A stretch of 64,000 nucleotides of DNA from Amaranthus tricolor. Its lineage: Eukaryota; Streptophyta; Magnoliopsida; Caryophyllales; Amaranthaceae. Positions 1 to 11,540 of this stretch are shown in pieces. The DNA lies in contig NC_080062.1 of assembly GCF_026212465.1 (NCBI RefSeq), positions 7,126,297 through 7,190,296 of the forward strand. The letters run 5' to 3'. Numbering within the stretch: the stretch's first letter is position 1; every line of letters starts with the position of its first letter. The notes under the pieces are model-generated. The model was not told the DNA's origin and ran no database searches. It saw nothing but the letters and a program-made list of their open reading frames with translations. Made by a program: the position numbers and the translations under genes.

Positions 1-41
1 AATTATTAGACAATTTCAGTAAATAACAATTGTTACTTTAG

Positions 42-290
42 ACCGTCTTTTGTAAAGTCTTTTGTAAAGTCTTTTGTAAAGATGGTTCTCAAAAGCCCAA
101 CCTATTATGTTAATTTAAAAAAAAATTGATACGTGTGTGTATATGTAATGTGAAAAGTCACATAATATATTTGGGTTATAACAGCATTTATTTAGGGTTA
201 TAACATAATATATTTGGTGTTATACCAGCATGTATTTGGAGTTTATAACATAATTTATTTTGAATTATAACATAATATATTTGAAGTTAT

Positions 291-361
<71 letters not shown>

Positions 362-963
362 AAGCTATAACATAATATATATGCCGTTATAACAACATAT
401 ATTTGTGGTTATAACATAATATACTTAAAGTTGTAATAATGTATATTTGAAATAATATAATATAATATATATGGAGTTATAACAACATACATTTAAGGTT
501 ATAACATAATATATTTGGTGTTATAAAAATTCTATACCCTCAAACGCACACCATTATATACCCAACTGCAATTATATATTATGTTATAACTTCAAATATA
601 ATATGTTATAACAATAAATATATGTTATTATAACCTCATATATATTATGTTAAAACAATAAATATATGTTATTATAACCCCATATATATTATGTTATAAC
701 CTCAAATATATTTATTGTTATAACTTCAAATATATTATGTTATAATCTAAAATAAATTATGTTATAAACCTCAAATATATGTTGGTATAACACCAAATAT
801 ATTATGTTATAACCCCAAATAAATGTTATAACTCCAAATATATATTATGTGACTTTTCACATTACACTTACACGCGCTCGTCAGTTTTTTTTTTAAATTA
901 ACATAATGGACTGGACTTTTGAGAACCATCTTTAGAAAAGACGGTCTCAAGTAAGAATTCTTG
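42..963. mobile_element. Foldback/MITE element with very long inverted arms
   Basis: The two ends are inverted copies of each other. The left arm reads GACCGTCTTTTGTAAAG, then GATGGTTCTCAAAAG, and later GTGAAAAGTCACATAATATA. The right arm holds the same words in reverse complement, ending AAAGACGGTCTCAAGTAAGAA. Both arms carry many short TTATAACATAATAT-type units, inverted relative to each other about a centre near 530. A 15-bp unit is tandemly triplicated at the left tip (46-80). No coding capacity is visible. It is probably a non-autonomous DNA transposon. The exact ends and target duplication are not certain. Confidence 0.75.
295..358. repeat. (TA)n microsatellite
   Basis: About 32 uninterrupted AT dinucleotides inside the left arm of the foldback element. 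The right arm has no matching run, so it expanded after the arms formed. Confidence 0.95.
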
Positions 964-1273
964 TTATTTTAAATACAATGAAGTATGCTAGAATAGGTAC
1001 ATTTTATATTATTTCAGAAAAATTTTGAATAAAATTTCAAATAATTATCAATTTTATTGTCTAAACATATGTATCTGCCGTATATTTTAGAAAATTATTA
1101 TAATTATAATTAGAATTGAAATTAAAATAAACTAGATTTTTAGACGTGTTTTTAAAATTTTCTATAAGTATATACCATTTTGGTGGTTCTTTTACCACCA
1201 ATAGGCTTCATCTAAACAAGAATTTAAACGTATAAAATGGAGTATCGTTGTTGATCTTATTGCTAAATTTATA

Positions 1274-1523
1274 CTCCCTTTTATTTATAGAGAATAGGAC
1301 ATTTTTTTATTGGGCCAATTTACTGAAAATATTTCATTTTTATTTTTATCATTCTTTTTTACCCTTTTATCCTTACTACAACAACACAATAACATATAAA
1401 TATCAATGCCTTTTATGGAAAAAGAGAGTTTTTTTCACCCACTTTTAAGTGGTCTCTCACCCCTACTTGGTTTTAGTGCAAAACCCAAATCTCCTATTCT
1501 CTGACTCTATAAATAGAAGAGAG
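1274..1523. mobile_element. Stowaway-like MITE, family A copy 1
   Basis: Starts CTCCCTTTTATTTATAGAG and ends CTATAAATAGAAGAGAG, an imperfect terminal inverted repeat, flanked on both sides by TA as in Tc1/mariner-derived Stowaway MITEs. The interior matches the copy at 62406-62645 in the same orientation, including TTTTTTACCCTTTTA, CCTTTTATGGAAAAAG and CACCCACTTTTAAGTG. Short frames across it are not genes. Confidence 0.75.
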
Positions 1524-2094
1524 TATAATTTATATTTTAATATCTGTAATTACACTTTTATAAAAAAAATTTTAATTTTTAAGGTTTCACTTTTAATGTG
1601 TTATAGGTTTGACTTTTCATTTTTTCATAAAGATTCAATCTTTGCACATTTGTTTTTTACTAGTCTAAATGGCCCTTTACCAGTTAAACATGTTATCTCT
1701 TAAAAGAGTCTTATATCACGTTCTATTTCGTTTATATTTGTATTAAAAAACTAAAAATAATAATTACTTTAAAAAATAGAAAAATAAAAAATATCAAAAA
1801 CTTGATGGAATTTGTTAGTGCAACAGCCATACGGAGATGACTTTGATCACATCTTAAACGATTCACTAACTTGCTTTGACGAAAAAAGTGAGGAAAATCC
1901 GAGAGAGGATGTGTGGTTTGGAGAAGGAGCTTTGAAGTGCCATAACGATGAAGCCATGAAGAGCAAAGAGAGGGGTTCAAGAGGTTGTCTTGATCGAGGC
2001 AACAACACACATCAACAATAAATAGCAAGATAAGTGCTCGTTTGAGCAGATTTGTAGGGCTATTATCAACGTGCTCTTTAGGCTCAGGTCCAAC
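1524..2094. other. AT-rich intergenic DNA, no gene recognised
   Basis: A 69-codon frame at 1812-2021 has no recognisable similarity or gene signals. At 2034-2047 there is a near-palindrome TGCTCGTTTGAGCA of the same type as the cluster at 61.4-61.5 kb, so this stretch may be an old retroelement fragment. That last point is inference. Confidence 0.4.
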
Positions 2095-2425
2095 ATTTAA
2101 AAAAAAAAAAAAAAAAAAAACTAAAAGTTGACGCGTATGTTTGACCTTATTTGATGTAGTGTTATAACCTATTAAAATTGGTATTTGGAGTTGGTGTTAT
2201 AACATATTAAAGTTGGTATTATAACCTATTTGGAGATACCAACTTTAATAGGTTATAATACCAATTCTAACATGTTATAATACCAACTTCAATAGGTTAT
2301 AACACCAACTCCAAATAGAATTACACAGCACGCGTTTTTCTGGTAGTTGTTTTTCTAAGTAATAATGGGCTGGGCCATTTAAGACGCGTCTCTTATAAAG
2401 ACGGTCTCAAGTAAGAATTTGTGCA
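2095..2425. mobile_element. Foldback/MITE element, same superfamily as 42-963
   Basis: The right end carries AAGACGGTCTCAAGTAAGAA, the same terminal motif as the element at 42-963. The interior is a palindrome of TTATAACCTATT and TTGGTATTATAACC units, inverted around about 2235. GTGTTATAACCTATTAAA on the left is mirrored by AATAGGTTATAACACC on the right. The left terminus is degenerate and replaced by a run of about 22 A (from 2099). Confidence 0.6.
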
Positions 2426-2698
2426 TTATTATTTATTTGCATTCTTAATATTGCCTGCATGAGATGGGACGTGTAATGTCCTTGTAAATAAAATTCTTCT
2501 ATATAACATATTTAAAGCTTCAACCAAAAGCTTAAGTTAGAACTTCAAGGTCACTATACAGATTAAAAAAAACATTACCCTTTTGTATACCAAGTAAATT
2601 AGTTAGAACTTTAAAGTCACTATACAGATTAAAAAAAACGTTTATTTGTCACATAAAAAGACTATAAGTCACTATATAAAATTTCACCAAAACTTTGG

Positions 2699-3889
2699 CT
2701 GAGACCGTCTCAAATTGAGACCAAGAGTGGGCCGGCCCAATTCGCGCGTGTAACAACATCACACGTTTTCCGTTGTTTTTTTTTTTATTTTCTAAGCATT
2801 TATCAATTTTGACCTTAAAAGGTATCAATTTTGACCTTAAAGGTATCAATTTCAACGTAAAGTAATACTTAAACATATCAATCAAAGTATAAAATTTAAA
2901 TTTGAACCTATAAGTGATCAATTTTGACGTTAAACTGATCAATTTCTACCTAAATATGATTTTGTTTCACAATTTTTAGAATGAAGTTATATAAAATGGT
3001 ATTATTCTATCATTCTATGGATGAATTTCAAACAAAAATGAATGGTCAATAAAACTATCAGTAATAGTGTTAAAACTATTAACATATAAAATTTGAACTA
3101 AATGCTATACAATATATCTATACAATTTGAATACTTATTTTTAAAACGATAATTGAAGATTAGAAGTTTAAAATTGAGTTAGTTTATAAAACATCATTGT
3201 CAAATTATATGTTATAATTAAATTATTAACATATTCAATTTGAACTAAAATCTATATAATATCTTTATAGACTTTGAAATAATTATTTTGAAAACGATAA
3301 TCGAAGCTTATACGTTCAAAATTGAGTTAGATCATAAAACATCAATTGTCAGTTCATGTGTCATAATTTAACTATTAACATATTCAATTTGAACTATTTA
3401 CAAATATATATATAAACGTGTTGAGGAAAGAGTAATATCACTATAATTGATCGATGATTAAAGAGTACAAGTACTCTTATGTTCCATTAAAACCATCATG
3501 TTGCATTGAATAAAAGTACTTGTCTTGTACAATGTTTTTAACACTATTATTGATAGTGTTTATTGACCATTCATTTGTTGTTAAAATTCATCCATAAAAT
3601 GATAAAATAATACCATTTTATTAACTTCGTTCTCAAATTGTGAAACAGAATCATACTTAAGTAAAAATTGATCAGTTTAACGTCAAAATTGAAAATTTTA
3701 TTTTAATTGATATGTTTAAAGTTTACTTTAAGTTGAAATTGATACCTTTAAGATCAAAAATTGATACCTTTAAGACTAAAATTGAAAAATGCCTAGAAAA
3801 TATAAAAAACGAGAGAAACTTGTGAAGTTGATATACGCACAAATTGAGGCGGTCTAAATCGACGGTCTCATTATGAGGCTGTCTAGTTC
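2699..3889. mobile_element. 1.2-kb foldback element with arms of about 350 bp
   Basis: The left end is CTGAGACCGTCTCAAATTGAG. The right end, reverse-complemented, reads ATGAGACCGTCGATTTAGAC and then follows the left arm for about 350 bp at roughly 80-85% identity by eye, including the ATCAATTTTGACGTTAAACTG segments. The core at 3075-3400 contains a direct tandem duplication of about 155 bp. There is no transposase. Its right end lies about 300 bp upstream of the VAMP71 start codon, so it sits in or near that promoter. Confidence 0.75.
3075..3395. repeat. Tandem duplication, unit about 155 bp, in the foldback core
   Basis: TTAACATAT followed by an AATTTGAACTA word recurs near 3079, 3230 and 3375. 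Between them the blocks share AAAACGATAAT, GAAG and AAAATTGAGTTAG in the same order. Confidence 0.7.
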
Positions 3890-4188
3890 AAGACAAGTTG
3901 ATAAAATTTTCCAAAATTTATTAGATGGAATTAAAAGGAAAACATTGGGGGAAGTATATTCTTACATAATCCAAATACCAAACCGAACCCCAACTAATCC
4001 AAATTTCAAATCCCTAAAATCACTTTCTGTTAGTCAAATACCCAACAATTTCCTCAATTCCCCTGTTCTTTCCTTCCTTCTGTTTGTCTCCTCTTTCTTA
4101 CAAAACCCCACAAAATACAACATTTACACACTTCTCCAATCAACCCAAACTCCTCAAATCCCTCAAAAAAGTAACAATCTGTTGAAAG

Positions 4189-7119
4189 ATGGCGATTTTA
4201 TACAGTATGGTAGCTCGAGGAACGGTTGTATTAGCCGAGTATTCCGCAACAACAACAAATGCGAGCACAATTGCGAAACAAATTCTCGAAAAGACTCCTG
4301 GAAATAATGATACCCATGTTTCTTATTCTCAAGATCGATATATTTTTCACCTTAAACGCACTGATGGTCTTTCTGTTCTTTGTATGGCTGATGAGTCTCT
4401 TGGACGTAAGTTCTTCTATATTTTTTTCTTGATTGATTGACTGAAACTGAGAATTGGTTGTTGAATTCAGCTGGATTGAATTTTGGGTAGTGATTAGCTT
4501 GTTAATTTGTATGTAATTGAGCTGAAATCATGGGTTTTGTGTGCTAGACGTAATTTTACTTGCTGATTTTGTATGCTTTAGCTTTTGGGTTTTTTAATGG
4601 ATTTGATTTTTGGGGACTAATAGTGGCTGATTCATGTTATGATTGACTAAAAGTTTGGATATTTTGTTTTTTTAGGTTTAAGGAATCTCATGAAGTTAAG
4701 TGAGTGGTAAAATTTTGGATGCCAATTCGTATCAATAGGAAAACTTTCTACCAATTTTAATTTGTGATATTTTTGTATGATTATGGGACTGCACAAGTGA
4801 AGAAATTATTTCCTTTGTTAGGGTCTGTTTGGATCGAGCGTAAGTATTTAAGGGTAAATAACAGTCAAAGTAGGAAAATGAAGTTAGTTAGATAGAAAAT
4901 TAAATGTATTTGATTTAGTAAGATAGAAAATTAAATGAATTTGATTGTTAAAGAGGTGGAAGAATTATTTATTTTTTTATTTATTTTTTTAGTTTACTCT
5001 CATTCTACTTCTTTCACAATTATTTCAATTACTTTATTTCCATCTCTACTTACTTTTATTCCATTAGTTTGACTATTTTATCCACTTAAATATTTACGCT
5101 CAATCCAAGCAAGCCCTAAATGAATAACACCTATGATTGCCATTTCTGTCAAAAATGGGGATAAGAGTGCTGAGGATCATGTAGGTCCATCCATGCCTGG
5201 ACTATAGTATTTTGAAAGGTTGTAACCTAAAACATAATTCAAGTATAGGTGGTTTAGTATGTGACATTGGAAAAATGATGATTATATGATCTTGATTCTT
5301 GAGTATGTTGTATCTTGTAGACTAATAGCCTTGAATTGAATAACTCAATAAAACACTCCTTGCCTTAATGGTATGGTGGCTTTGGAGAATTTTTATGGAG
5401 GAGGAAGATCAGGAGTGTATGGTGGTCAATGTTGTTGTTGGTAGTTTAGGCCTTGTAATCTCATGTAAACATTAACCAGTTATCAATATAAGTATCCTTC
5501 ATTGTTTGGGTGGATTTGCTTAAAGGATTTTTTTACCTCCCAAATTTTGTATTATTCTTCCAATTTCTTAACTTCTCAATTGTTAGCTTTGTATTTTAAC
5601 CTTAATTTTCAACCATATGAGCTAACAAAATAGTTTTGTTATATATATAATGAACGAGGAGATTTACTTGCCTCATAATTGTGGATTTGTTCAGGTAGAA
5701 TTCCATTTGCATTTCTTGAAGACATACATCAAAGGTTTGTGAGAACTTATGGGCGTTCAGTTCTAACAGCCCAGGCTTACGCTATGAATGAAGAGTTTTC
5801 AAGGGTTCTAAATCAGCAAATGGAATACTATTCAAGTGATCCAAATGCTGACAGAATTAATCGATTGAAAGGCGAAATGAATCAGGTTAGAGCCTGTCAA
5901 TTATGTTTAATTCATTACTGATCATATGCAAGTTTTTAGATATATTACAAATGAACATGTACTTGAAGACTTGTGGTCAGTTTCTTGTCTAGTTGAATGT
6001 ATTTTATTGACTTGCTTTGTTAATTATCACATTAGGTGAAGACCGTTATGATCGAGAACATTGACAAAGTGTTAGATAGAGGTGATCGCTTGGAGCTTTT
6101 GGTTGACAAAACTGCCAATTTGCAAGGAAACACTATACGATTCCGAAAGCATGCTCGCCGTTTTAGAAGCAATGTTTGGTGGAAAAATGTTAAAATTATG
6201 TATGTACTCATTCTTTTCAGGTGTTTGGTGTTGTCTAGTTCATTTGCACTATGTTGGGATAGCCCTCATTTGGATACCCAAAGGAGGAGTGAAATGGAGA
6301 GAAGAGAATTGGAATGAAGAACTTCTTCACGATTTTAACAAATAAATCCTTCCAGCTTAGGAAAGCTTTGTATAGAAAATACACCGATCTCCCCTCCCTT
6401 CTCCTTCCCCTTCCCTTCCAACCCCTTCCCTTCCTTTTCTTTTAAAAATGCTATCCAAATATAGTGTTAGTGTCGTGGATAGGGTTTCTCGCATTATTTT
6501 CTTTGATTAATACATGTAGTTTTGTAACTATGAGGGTCATGACTCATGAGGCTGCTCGAGTGAATTCATAATTTCATAATGATAATGGTTCAAGGTTGGT
6601 GTGTCGTTTTCTCTTTCTCGATGGAGCCAAAGGTTACGAATTATAATGGACTATGGTAAATGACTTATGAAATCATTATTAAATCATGTGTACTTTTTAT
6701 GTATGTGAAGTTGCAAATATTATTTGCGATCAAAGGTCAATCAGAAATAACCTCATTATTATTACTAGGGTTATTTTATGTACATCCAACCTCTCTAAAC
6801 CCTACCAAGGTATTTAGTAACGTTGGGGTAGTGAAATGTTGTATGATTCCTGCCTAGTTGAATATAGATTTTTCTAGCCATTTTCCTATCAGTAAAGAAC
6901 ATTGTATACCTTATCTTTTTATTAGAATAAACCATTAATGGCTACAACGTACTAATATATGCTTCCTAAGGAAATTTATCAGGATCTGAGTAAACTCTTA
7001 TACATTATATAATGCTTGGTCGTTGCAGGGTCCTGCTAATTTTCATTCTCTTGATCATCATATATGTGGTGCTTGCATTCATCTGCCATGGGCCTGCACT
7101 ACCAGGTTGTTTAAAGTAA
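4189..7119 (+). CDS. VAMP71-like: VAMP71-family R-SNARE (longin v-SNARE), intact, 4 exons
   Basis: Exons 4189-4405, 5695-5885, 6036-6199 and 7029-7119 have GT-AG borders and keep phase. They give 220 residues; the family norm is about 219-221. Residues 1-115 form a longin domain starting MAILYSMVARGTVVLAEYS and including PFAFLEDIHQRFVRTYGR. A SNARE heptad region (about 125-185) contains VLDRGDRLELLVDKTANLQ, with the zero-layer arginine typical of R-SNAREs. The C-terminus is a membrane anchor (about 192-212) followed by CHGPALPGCLK. In plants this family drives membrane fusion at the vacuole and late endosome with Qa/Qb/Qc partners and HOPS. The start is chosen because MAIL is the conserved N-terminus. 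The 5' leader is probably from about 4060, with 3' UTR to roughly 7430. Intron 1 carries a MITE. No lesion is seen. The member number within VAMP711-714 cannot be assigned. Confidence 0.95.
4820..5117. mobile_element. MITE in VAMP71 intron 1
   Basis: AGGGTCTGTTTGGATCGAGC at the left is mirrored at the right by GCTCAATCCAAGCAAGCCCT, giving an inverted repeat of about 32 bp. The interior is AT-rich and non-coding. The flanks TTA and TAA do not form a clean direct duplication, so the superfamily (PIF/Harbinger or hAT) is open. Confidence 0.65.
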
Positions 7120-7440
7120 TGACGACATAGCTGCCAATTCAACTAATAATCATGCAGTCATGGCGATCGGATGCCTCTGCTCTGTGGTACATGAGTTTTC
7201 CGTTTTCTTTCTCCTTGTGATGTTATGCTATATTGTGCCTAATGTGGATTTCTGTAGTCTTGCACCCGATGATCTGTAATGTCGTTGGTGTCTCTGTACG
7301 ATATTTTAGGAGATTCTTGTATGTTTTAGTCTTGTATCGTAAAGAAGAAATTGTTCCTTCGTCTTATAGCCTTGTGAGCTAGGCGCTGGCCTCTCTTTAA
7401 TATTTTGATTCGTCTCATGTATATATGTTTCGACAAATAT

Positions 7441-7789
7441 TACCACCTCGGTTCATTTATGGTCGATTTGGCTATGTTGTAGCCTTCTCTTGATTTCCAT
7501 GGCCTGCTTAGCTGTTTATCTTGTATAGAAGTGTTAAGTTTGATTGTAGAATGCTTTTCTAAATTGCTAGTTTTCCCCATTTCTTTGCTTGGTTTGTAAA
7601 TGGTGGAATGTAAGAGATTCTGAGTTGGCTTTGATACCATTGTTATTAAACAAACGAGATGACTCATTTAAAAGGCTAGCATAGTAGGTAAGAGATTCCA
7701 TTTACTCAATACCCACATTGCCCATACAATCAATGTGGGACAAAGTCCGGTAACCTTTTTAATTGTCTCAAATGCATTCCATTACAACA
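7441..7789 (-). mobile_element. LTR plus primer-binding site of a small LTR element (TRIM/copia-like remnant)
   Basis: Read on the minus strand, a block of about 148 bp (7789 to 7641) starts TGTTGTAATGGAATGC and ends TTTAATAACA. It is followed at once by ATGGTATCAAAGCC, which fits a primer-binding site for initiator tRNA-Met. The same LTR-like block recurs alone at 19513-19663. The DNA from 7626 down to about 7441 would be internal sequence; a 75-codon frame runs through it, but I recognise no domain. No second LTR is visible. Confidence 0.55.
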
Positions 7790-8440
7790 TAGTATTCTCT
7801 TGCTTTCAGAGAAGGCTTGCCAAGTCTTGCATGTGTTTAGATGATTTGTTGATTGTCAAGGGATCTGTTTAGGTGAGTCCTTGATTGTCAACGCGTCCAT
7901 TTTGATAATTCATCTCTACTCCATTGATATCCTCACGGACCCTAAGATGGAGCTCATTAGCTTTTTGAACCCTAAAAGATCAATACACCAACGATGACAC
8001 GTCATACACTAACCGCAATTGACTTCAAACTAAACCCAAAATTCTATCAATCCAAATCTCAACCGAACCGAATTGCCACCTACCCAAATCAAAAATAACT
8101 ACATTGTAATGTTCTACTTGTGTTCATTCTCTTGTGCAAAAAGTTAAAAACTTTTTGGGGCATATCCCCAAGTCTTTTCAATGCTTTAACTTGTTAAAAA
8201 ATCTAATAGGGGCCAATAAGCATCAAGGAAAGCTCATTAGCAACTCTTTGTTAGTACTTCTATGAATCACACACGCAGTTCCAAGATTGTTGGAGAAGCC
8301 TAGCATCCTCACTAATCATCAAACACAATTATTCTTTTCCAAACCCCAATTTGTTAATCCTTCCCCTTCTCAAATTACCAACCCAAATAATCAAAGAAAA
8401 GCATTTTATGGTAATTTAATTAATATTCTTTTAAGCATTA
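7790..8440. other. Upstream region of the ankyrin gene, no gene seen
   Basis: No supported coding sequence. The only clear signal is the TATA box just downstream. Confidence 0.5.
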
Positions 8441-8448
8441 TATAAATA
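8441..8448 (+). promoter_or_regulatory. Probable TATA box of the ankyrin/PGG gene
   Basis: TATAAATA lies 80 bp before the ATG at 8528 in otherwise featureless DNA. That leaves room for a 5' leader of about 50 nt. Position and match are good, but there is no direct evidence of transcription. Confidence 0.5.
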
Positions 8449-9213
8449 TGTTACAATTCCATTCTTTTCTCGGATTTTCATCATCATCATACCCAGTAAT
8501 TCCGCGCATAGTCCCAGCCTACCATCAATGGCAGATAAAGATCTACAAACAAAACTATACCGCGCTCTAATCAAAAACAACCATGAAGAAGTAATCAAAC
8601 TTTGCTTAGAAACCCCAGAAAAAGCATTACATTACTGCACAATAAACAATTCAACTGTTCTTCATTTATCCTGTTACTTAAAAAAATTCAAGTTAGCTAA
8701 CATTTTGTTTGATAATTTGGATGATAATCAAGTAAGTATACTAGCTGAAAGAACAAATGCTTGGAGAGATACTGTTCTTCATGATGCTTCTACTTCAAAC
8801 AAAAGTATTGAATTGGTGAGTAAAATGTTGCAGAAAGTGCCTGAATTACTTCAAGTGAGGAATAAATCTGGTGAAACTTCGGTGTTTCGAGCGAGTCGAT
8901 ATGGAAGAAGGAAGATCTTTGAGTTTTTGGTTAAGAGGATTGATGAATTCTGTGAAGGGCATCAAGAGTTTGAGTATGATCACTTCTTTCAAAGGGATGA
9001 TGGTACTAGTATTCTTCATATGGCTATTCTTACAAGAAATTTTGGTGAGTTTATCTTGGATTTAATCATATCACTCTCTTGATTACATGAATGTCTTTTT
9101 CGGGCGATTATTCTGTGGATTTTTCTCGAGTCGAGGAAATTTTTGGCTGCATCCTTCTCTATGGATATGGATTGTTGTCTTCTTTCCTTTCTCAGTCATG
9201 TTCATGTCTGTAT

Positions 9214-9250
9214 GAGCGGGAAATACCGGGTACGATGATGATGGTGATGA
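9214..9250. repeat. LINE 3'-tail remnant with (GAT)n end
   Basis: GCGGGAAATACCGGGTACGA followed by a GATGAT run. The same ending occurs at 11303-11334, 11444-11540 and 48481-48580. The last of these follows LINE coding sequence, so this is probably a tail fragment of the same family, in ankyrin intron 1. Confidence 0.45.
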
Positions 9251-9297
9251 TTTATGTTTTTAATGTAGCATAGATGATTCTTATACGTGGCGTTGAA

Positions 9298-9482
9298 TGT
9301 TTTAATAAAAATGAAGGATGAATGGGATCCAAATCTGTGATCTAGAGTCATCTTGAATATTTATTAAAAATGAAGGATGAATGGGGCTCGAATATGTGAT
9401 TTAGAGTAGTCTTAAATATTTACTAAAAGTGAAGGATGAATGGAATTCGAATCTGTGATCTAGAGCCATCTTGAATATTTTT
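9298..9482. repeat. 59-bp tandem repeat, three copies
   Basis: GAAGGATGAATGG recurs at 9313, 9372 and 9431, spaced exactly 59 bp, each followed by a GTGAT(C/T)TAGAG block and then a TTGAATATTT-like block. It lies in intron 1 of the ankyrin gene. Confidence 0.85.
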
Positions 9483-11302
9483 AGAGCCCGAGCAAAAAAT
9501 TTACATTCCGTTGTATATATTTAGATTTGTATTTTGCTCCACTTTTCATAAGGTATTAAAAAGTTCTATTTGAAATAATGTATAGGAAAATAAATTGAAT
9601 AATGGGAGTCATATGAGCATCACATTTAGAGAAGATAACAACTGAAAATTTATTATTTTTCAACTTAAAATTTGAGCTACGTTAAAGTTGTACGATATAT
9701 TAAATACTTTATTATTCAACTATGTTATCATGAATAATGATTATAATTTTTCAATAAATCAAGAAGAAATGTTATCATGGAGATTTATTTTTGTTATTTA
9801 TAATGTGAATTTTAGTCATAATTCATATATTCAACCCTATATAAATACTTGAATAACAACTTTAACATTATTATTGTTGTATTCGTAAAATGATTATCAT
9901 CCAAAAAATTTTTAATTCATACTAATAATAATTATATTTTATATTTTTTTGTATAGATATGGCTTATATGATAGCGAACAGATATCCAACTCTATGTGGA
10001 ACACGAGCTGGTAATGGGCTAACGGCTCTTCAAATGCTTGCATGCAGTCCAACGGCATTCAAAAGTGGAGCTAACTTAGGGATCTTGAAGGAAATTGTCT
10101 ACTTACGTATGTAATGTTATCGTTATCGGACTGTTTGACAAATAATTAATAATTTTAATTGGAATAATTGATTTGACCAATTAATAAAATCTATTAATTT
10201 GACCAATTGATTTTGAACACGCTAACCGGAACGTGTTATTGTCAATTAGTTAATTCGTAACTACAAACTTTTTTTACCAGCTAATTTACCAAATAATGAC
10301 ATTAGATTATTTGACCACCTATTTATCTATTTGTACCTAAATAAGCTAAATTTGTCCAATAATTTTTACATTAATCTTTTATTTGAATTATCTTAATTTT
10401 AACAAAAAAATTCACGTTTATAAGAGATAAAGAAAGTATTATGTTTAGTTCCTCAAACTTCCTAAAAAGTGAAATTAATTTCAATTTTATTAGAAATTGC
10501 ACGGAATTTTATTAAATTATTTCAAGTCAAATTTTAAAAATAACAAATATTTCTTTTTTATGGGCAGTGATCTCAACCAATGAGCAAGACACCAACAAAG
10601 ATGTATGCATACTTGGAAAGGTCCTTCCATTTATAATGAGAACCAGTAAGTAGAAACGATAAATTTTTTAATTACAGTGTAGACTGATAGAATGGTAATT
10701 GATATAAGAATCCTTAAACACGTGTTTAAATAGCTTTGTTGGACAATCATATTTTTTTTGAACGTTTTATTGTTAGATTTTGATCAAGGGCAATTATTAG
10801 AGCGCAATGCAACTATTTTCTCCACTTTTTTTATTTTTCATCTAAGATTTTGACAAAAGAAAAAGAAATCTTTGAAACGTGAATGATAATATTTATTGTA
10901 GAGCTTAACAAAATTTGTATAAAAAGAGAGTTGACCGTATAAATTTGATAAATTTTCATCTTAAAATCAATTGGTTATAAGAAGAGTAGCCAATCTTAAT
11001 TCGTATATGTGAGATTACACGTGCGATCACAAGTGAGTTATGTAGTTATTTTCCAACATTGAGGCTATTTATAGGAATGTGGATGGTAAAAAAACGATAG
11101 TAGTAGGAAAATAGAGAAAGCTTGAGGTTTTCAATTAGCTCATCTTATTTTTTAATAATATATTAAAAAAATGCCATTTGACAAAAGACATGGTGTGACA
11201 TCTATAGCCAGAAAAGTTGAATGTTTCTCTAATATGCGATTTTTTACTGATATGGGTTATCGCCGTCCTTTCCTCTTTAGATTCTAATCATAAATTCCTA
11301 TA

Positions 11303-11540
11303 GGGATACACCGGATACGATGATGATAATGATGTTTTTGTTAGTGTAAGGATGGAGTTGCATACACTCAACTCTCGTACTATACCCTTGTTGTCGCTTA
11401 AATTTATTGTGATCTAATACTTGTCTATGCAATTAAAATGTCCTCCTTGTGAAGGGAGTAAGGGTATGGATTGTCTATTATCTCCCCTCATTCAGACCCT
11501 GCTTCCAAACGGGACATTGGGTATGATGATGATGATAATG
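11303..11540. repeat. Two LINE 3'-tail remnants with (GAT)n ends
   Basis: A short copy is at 11303-11334 (GGGATACACCGGATACGATG). A longer one at 11444-11540 holds GAAGGGAGTAAGGGTATGG, TTCAGACCCTGCTTCC and GGACATTGGGTATGATGATG. The longer copy matches 48481-48580 word for word in the same order. Both lie in ankyrin intron 3. Confidence 0.55.

Noticed and set aside
3873..4307. 144-codon frame overlapping VAMP71 exon 1
   Set aside because: It runs in another frame through the 5' leader and exon 1. The VAMP71 frame is clearly the real one.
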